Positions 60,292 to 64,000 of a stretch of DNA of 64,000 nt are shown one piece after another. The translations under genes were made by a program, and so were the position numbers. Origin of the DNA: Paraburkholderia sp. (lineage in GTDB: Bacteria > Pseudomonadota > Gammaproteobacteria > Burkholderiales > Burkholderiaceae); the NCBI RefSeq assembly GCF_024281035.1, contig NZ_JAMXLH010000053.1, positions 62,001 to 126,000 on the forward strand, in the 5' to 3' direction. Each line of letters begins with the position of its first letter. The first letter of the stretch is position 1. The notes beneath the pieces were generated by a model that was not told the origin of the DNA, searched no databases, and worked only from the letters and a program-made list of their open reading frames with translations.

Positions 60292-62574
60292 ATGATTCCA
60301 GACCGGCCTGCACGGCCAGACGATCACACGCCCCCGCCGCCCCGCAATGACCATGCGCCGTTTCCGGCGGCGCCCGGTCACGACTTCACGGTGCGCCGCC
60401 GCACGCTGATCGCGCTCCTGATCGCAGCGATCGTGCTGCCGTGCATCTACGTCGCCGCCATGGCTTACAACGACCTTCGCACGCGCGAGGCCGACGCGAC
60501 CGACGCGGCGCTGCGCACGCTGCGCGTCGCCCAGGAGCACGCGTTGAAGGTCTTCGACATGAACGAGGCGCTCGAAGCGCGCATCGTCGAACTCGTGCAT
60601 GGCGAGGACGACGACGCCATCCGGGCGAACGAGGCGCAGATCCACGAAAAACTCGACACGATCGGCGGCGGTTATCCGCAAGTGGCGTCGGTATCGATTT
60701 TCGGACGCGACGGCGACCTGCTTGCGAGCAGCCGGCACTCGCCGCCGCCGCCCGTTTCGATTGCGACACGCGAAGACTTCACAGGCATTCGCAACGATCG
60801 CGCGATTGATCGCGTCTCGCGCGTGATGGTCAACCCGGTCAGCCACGAAGCCGTGTTCGATACCGGCATCGAGCGCCGCGACGACGCCGGTGCGTTCGCG
60901 GGCCTCGTTTCGATCGCGCTTCGGCCCGAATATTTCAGCGCGTTCTACCGCGACCTGCTGGGCGCGGGCTCGCCGATGAACATGGGACTCGTGCGCAGCG
61001 ACGGCGCGATCCTCGCGCTCTATCCGCCGTCACACAGCAGCGCGACGAATATCACGCGGCACACGCCGTTCGACGCGGCACTCGCGCGCGGCGCGGAGTC
61101 CGGCGTCGTGCGCACGCGCTCGCAGGTGGTCGGCGGCGACTTGATCGTTGCGTACCGGCGCGTCGGCTCGTATCCGGTCTATGTGTCGTGCGGCTATCGC
61201 ACGGCGGCGATCTGGGCGGACTGGTGGCGGCATCTGAGCGTGCTGGTCATCTCGATGTTCACGCCGTCCATTGCGCTCTGGTGCGTGATCTGGCTCTCGC
61301 TGCGCCGCCTCGCCGCCGAGGAGGAGGCCTGGGAGCGCTGGCAGGCCGAAGCCGCGATGCGCCGCTCGATCGAATCGGCCTACCGGCAGTCGCGCAAGAT
61401 GGAAGCGCTCGGAAACCTCGTCGGCAGCGTCGCGCACGACTTCAACAATCTGCTGATGATCGTCTCGGCGAATGTGCAGATTGCACGGCGCCGCGGCGCG
61501 GCGGGCCTCGAACGCGAACTCTCGGCCGTCGAGCGCGCGCTCAAGAGCGGACAGTCGCTCACGCGCCAGTTGCTCGGCGTCGCGCGCAAGCAGCCGCTGC
61601 ACACCGAGACCATTCACGTCGGCCGCTGGCTGCCGGCATGCCGCGAGCTGCTGTGCGCGTCGCTCGGCGCAAAAGTCTCGCTCGTGATCGACGTCGCCGA
61701 TGACGTCTGGCCCGTGCTGGTCGACGTCGCCGAATTCGAGCTTGCGCTCATCAACCTCGCGGTCAACGCGCGCGACGCCATGCCCAACGGCGGGCGCTTC
61801 ACCGTGCGCGCCCGCAACATCAGCTTCAGGCCGGGCGAAGGATTCCCGCTCGACGGCGACTTCGTGCAGGTCTCGCTGGAAGATACCGGCGTCGGCATGC
61901 CGCCCGACGTGCTCGCGCGCGCCTTCGAGCCGCTCTATACGACCAAGCCGAAGGGCACGGGCACCGGACTCGGCCTGCCACACGTGTTCGCGTTCTGCGA
62001 GCGCTCGGGCGGTCTCGCCGCAATCGACAGCGCAATCGGCGCGGGCACGTCGGTGCACCTGTACCTGCCGCGCGCGCTGTATGCGCCCGCCATCCAGCGC
62101 CCGCCCGCGCCGCCGAAGGAAGACACGAGGCCGCGAGAAGGTCTGCGCGTGCTGCTCGTGGAGGACAACGACGAAGTCGCGGCGGGCACCGAAGCGCTCC
62201 TGCAGATGATGGGGCACAAGGTGACCTGCGCCAACGATGCGACGAGCGCCTTGCCGCTGGTCGAGGCGGGATACGCGGCCGGGCATGCGGACGGCGAATC
62301 CGCGCCGCGCTTCGACCTTGTCATCTCCGACATTCACATGCCGGGCGAGATGAACGGCATCGACCTCGCGGAAGCGGTGCAGGCCATCGAGCCGACGCTG
62401 CCGGTCATCCTCGTGACCGGCTACGCGGAGGAACTGGAGCGTGCGCGCCATGTCGACGTGCGGGTGCTGTCGAAGCCGTTCGATATTGGTCTGCTCGAAA
62501 AAATGCTCGAACAGATTCAGCGCGATCGGTCCGCGCGGGCGCGCCATGCGCGCGATGCGACGCTGGGTGGGTGA
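60292..62574 (+). CDS. Hybrid sensor histidine kinase with C-terminal receiver
   Basis: A 760-residue inner-membrane kinase. Two helices (about 38-58 and 312-337) flank a periplasmic double-cache-like sensor. The H-box is His382 in VGSVAHDFNNLLMI, the ATPase has INLAVNARDAMPNGG and GTGTGLGLPHVFAF, and a receiver domain carries Asp680 in LVISDIHMPGEMNGIDL. No HPt or output domain is present, so the phosphoryl group must go to another protein. No response regulator gene follows. The N-terminal 30 residues are Pro/Asp-rich. Ligand unknown. Confidence 0.9.
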   Translation: MIPDRPARPDDHTPPPPRNDHAPFPAAPGHDFTVRRRTLIALLIAAIVLPCIYVAAMAYNDLRTREADATDAALRTLRVAQEHALKVFDMNEALEARIVELVHGEDDDAIRANEAQIHEKLDTIGGGYPQVASVSIFGRDGDLLASSRHSPPPPVSIATREDFTGIRNDRAIDRVSRVMVNPVSHEAVFDTGIERRDDAGAFAGLVSIALRPEYFSAFYRDLLGAGSPMNMGLVRSDGAILALYPPSHSSATNITRHTPFDAALARGAESGVVRTRSQVVGGDLIVAYRRVGSYPVYVSCGYRTAAIWADWWRHLSVLVISMFTPSIALWCVIWLSLRRLAAEEEAWERWQAEAAMRRSIESAYRQSRKMEALGNLVGSVAHDFNNLLMIVSANVQIARRRGAAGLERELSAVERALKSGQSLTRQLLGVARKQPLHTETIHVGRWLPACRELLCASLGAKVSLVIDVADDVWPVLVDVAEFELALINLAVNARDAMPNGGRFTVRARNISFRPGEGFPLDGDFVQVSLEDTGVGMPPDVLARAFEPLYTTKPKGTGTGLGLPHVFAFCERSGGLAAIDSAIGAGTSVHLYLPRALYAPAIQRPPAPPKEDTRPREGLRVLLVEDNDEVAAGTEALLQMMGHKVTCANDATSALPLVEAGYAAGHADGESAPRFDLVISDIHMPGEMNGIDLAEAVQAIEPTLPVILVTGYAEELERARHVDVRVLSKPFDIGLLEKMLEQIQRDRSARARHARDATLGG

Positions 62575-62590
62575 AACGCGGGGTGGATCG

Positions 62591-62616
62591 CGGCTTGAAC
62601 CGGCGGCTTGAACCGG
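62591..62616. repeat. 13-bp tandem duplication after the hybrid kinase
   Basis: CGGCTTGAACCGG occurs twice in direct tandem, 16 bp after the stop. Confidence 0.8.
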
Positions 62617-62742
62617 CGGCGCGAATCCTCGCGCGGTACGTGCGATTGCGCCGCCAGTCGGCGCGCGATGCGTATTGGGCACATTCGCCACATTGGGCGC
62701 ATCATGTGCTGCATGGCGATGCGTTCCGTCGAGGAGGTAGCC

Positions 62743-63426
62743 ATGAAACAGACCGTGACCGGTCGCTTCAAGACCTGGAATGACGCGCTGCACGCGCAGG
62801 ACGTGCTGATGATGAAGGGCTTCGAGGCAAGCGACATCGAAGTGCCCGCGCACAGTGAAGGTGTGCTCGCGGGAATCGAACGCCTCATCGGCGGCTTCTT
62901 CGCACACGACCCGCGCGCAGGCGGCGCACACGATGTGGACCCGACACAGCAACAGGCGCCCGAGGAGACCGTGCTCGTCGGCGTGCATGTCGTCGACGAA
63001 GTCCACGCGCTGCTCGCCCGCGACACGCTACGCGAAGAGCAAGCGCAAGACATCTCAACCCACGGATTAGGCTGGGCCTGGCCGGATCCAGGCACGCCCG
63101 GCGCGCGCGAGCATTCCGCGCTCGAGGAACTGGGGCTCGCGCAACTCGCCGATACAGTACGGCGGCGCGTTACCGCCGCGCGTTCGCATACGCCGCAAGC
63201 GGATACGGAGGCCTCTGCGGATTTACATCATTCCGGCACCGAGGCTGAAGCTACAGTGCCGACCTCGGCGAGCGCACCAGGTGCGGGTGCCGTGATGGGC
63301 CACCATGTGGACGTGCCTGGCGCGCCTGAAGCAACGCGGCCTGGCCAAGGCGCTGCGCCACAGATCCCGGACGAATTCCTCGAATACGAGGACGACACGC
63401 CTTCACATCATCGGACGCTGCACTGA
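62743..63426 (+). CDS. Hypothetical protein with an N-terminal FKTWNDALHAQDVL domain
   Basis: A 227-residue soluble protein with a strong ribosome site (GAGGAGGTAGCC before ATG). The N-terminal 130 residues (KQTVTGRFKTWNDALHAQDVLMMKGFEASDIEV, then TVLVGVHVVDEVHALLARDTL) have an alpha-beta look reminiscent of small stress-protein domains, with a central Gly/His/Asp loop. The second half is low-complexity and rich in His, Ala, Thr and Glu. I recognise no family with confidence. A terminator-like hairpin follows. Confidence 0.55.
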   Translation: MKQTVTGRFKTWNDALHAQDVLMMKGFEASDIEVPAHSEGVLAGIERLIGGFFAHDPRAGGAHDVDPTQQQAPEETVLVGVHVVDEVHALLARDTLREEQAQDISTHGLGWAWPDPGTPGAREHSALEELGLAQLADTVRRRVTAARSHTPQADTEASADLHHSGTEAEATVPTSASAPGAGAVMGHHVDVPGAPEATRPGQGAAPQIPDEFLEYEDDTPSHHRTLH

Positions 63427-63435
63427 GCGCCCAGC

Positions 63436-63465
63436 CGTGGCAGCACGCTTGTGCGCGCTGCCACG
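63436..63465 (+). terminator. Hairpin after the hypothetical gene
   Basis: CGTGGCAGC (63436-63444) pairs with GCTGCCACG (63457-63465). There is no T tract. Confidence 0.5.
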
Positions 63466-63518
63466 CGCGTCTTCGCGGGAGCCGCACTGGCGGCCGATCA
63501 TATGCAAGCGGAATCGAT

Positions 63519-63579
63519 TGTGGATAAGTCGAAGAGCATGTGTTTTATCCACAATTTTTCTGGATAACCTTGTGGACAA
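63519..63579. promoter_or_regulatory. Cluster of DnaA-box-like sequences
   Basis: TGTGGATAA (minus-strand TTATCCACA, exact) at 63519-63527, TTATCCACA (exact) at 63545-63553, TCTGGATAA (two bases off the minus-strand consensus) at 63559-63567, and TGTGGACAA (one base off) at 63571-63579. The patch is A+T-rich. Confidence 0.5.
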
Positions 63580-63882
63580 ATTACGCGAAGGCCCGATACC
63601 AACGGGCCTTGCGTGGGATTGGATTGACGAATTTCCACTGCTCACGTTTTAGGCGTCGTGCATATCGGCGCACGCCAGTTCGTAGTGTGTCGATCGCATA
63701 AGCGCCAGCCAGTGACACAAAACGATCACCAATGGCGCAATGGCTAACGAGCGAGTCGACCTTTGTGAAGCAGGCCGACTAATACGTTCACAGTCGATGC
63801 GACGATGAAGCTGCACACGAGTGTGAAGCAAGATCCCCGCAGCGCGCGCCGATGGTATTCAGTGCGCCGGGCGACGACGCGC

Positions 63883-64000
63883 TCAGCCGAAAAGAGCCTC
63901 GACGTTCTCGGGCGGGCGGCCAATCACGGCCCGGCCGTTTCGCACCACGATGGGCCGCTGGAGCAGAATCGGATGACTCACAATTGCTTCGTAGAGCTGA
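63883..64000 (-). CDS. arsC: Arsenate reductase (ArsC/Spx type), C-terminal 39 residues (truncated by window edge)
   Basis: Read on the minus strand from the window edge, the frame gives QLYEAIVSHPILLQRPIVVR, then NGRAVIGRPPENVEALFG and TGA at 63883-63885. The sequence HPILLQRPIVV is the hallmark of the glutaredoxin-coupled arsenate reductase ArsC, including the substrate-binding arginine region. The catalytic cysteine and N-terminus lie beyond 64000. Spx/MgsR-like relatives share the fold but rarely this C-terminal segment. Confidence 0.85.
   Translation of the reverse strand, partial: QLYEAIVSHPILLQRPIVVRNGRAVIGRPPENVEALFG

Larger units (their letters stand above)
63427..63882. other. Intergenic region with DnaA-box-like cluster
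   Basis: Contains a hairpin (63436-63465), four DnaA-box-like 9-mers (63519-63579) and a small GGCCCG/CGGGCC hairpin near 63590. No protein gene is seen. Confidence 0.55.

Noticed and set aside
63519..63579. Chromosomal origin of replication
   Set aside because: There are DnaA-box-like sites, but no dnaA, parAB, repA or DNA-unwinding context. Kept only as a DnaA-box cluster.

Overview
The window is GC-rich, densely coded bacterial DNA. Its gene content points to a Burkholderiaceae genome of the Paraburkholderia/Caballeronia/Burkholderia type: hopanoid genes (hpnA, B, D, E, F, G, H, M, N), a Puu/Spu plus Pot polyamine locus, DUF3138- and DUF3564-type proteins, and cstA beside a cache-domain two-component system. 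I see no intact insertion sequence, prophage or CRISPR array.

Layout. 1-2466: end of a sugar-binding protein and two CUT1 ABC permeases. 2541-5956: a glycine-zipper lipoprotein, an AEC carrier, and a DHA2 drug exporter divergent from its MarR regulator with a perfect 20-bp palindrome between them. 5963-22711: a polyamine locus with agmatinase, PuuC, PuuR, PuuD, PuuA, SpuC/PuuE, PotFGHI, a DUF3138-type outer-membrane protein and two tandem PuuB-like oxidases. Together these could import putrescine or agmatine and degrade it by both gamma-glutamylation and direct transamination. 22712-28361: a sparser accessory stretch with a decayed initiator-tRNA copy, a glycine-zipper protein, an MFS carrier, a small membrane protein, an orphan hypothetical and a GNAT enzyme. 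28369-30929: a rubrerythrin / CCG-type iron-sulfur protein / DUF3501 operon. 31223-36602: small conserved genes, a secreted nuclease, a HAD phosphatase, RarD, EgtD and acylphosphatase.

36830-57526 holds most of a hopanoid pathway in three blocks, interrupted by cstA and its regulators. Block 1 is hpnA, a hypothetical, hpnB, ispH and hpnH. Block 2 is hpnM divergent from hpnN-mlaA (trafficking). Block 3 is the translationally coupled hpnD-E-F-G operon. IspH supplies isoprenoid precursor, HpnD/E make squalene, HpnF cyclises it, HpnH and HpnG add and trim the adenosyl side chain, and HpnM/HpnN/MlaA probably move lipid between membranes. HpnC and the HpnIJK/O tailoring enzymes are not in the window. 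57776-62574 is signalling: a CheY-CheC-diguanylate cyclase operon and a hybrid kinase. The window ends in a hypothetical gene, an A+T-rich gap with DnaA-box-like sites, and the 3' end of an ArsC-type arsenate reductase.

A recurring feature not explained by genes is a set of at least thirteen short intergenic tandem repeats, mostly with a 9-13-bp unit. Most lie within a few tens of bases of a stop codon or directly across it.
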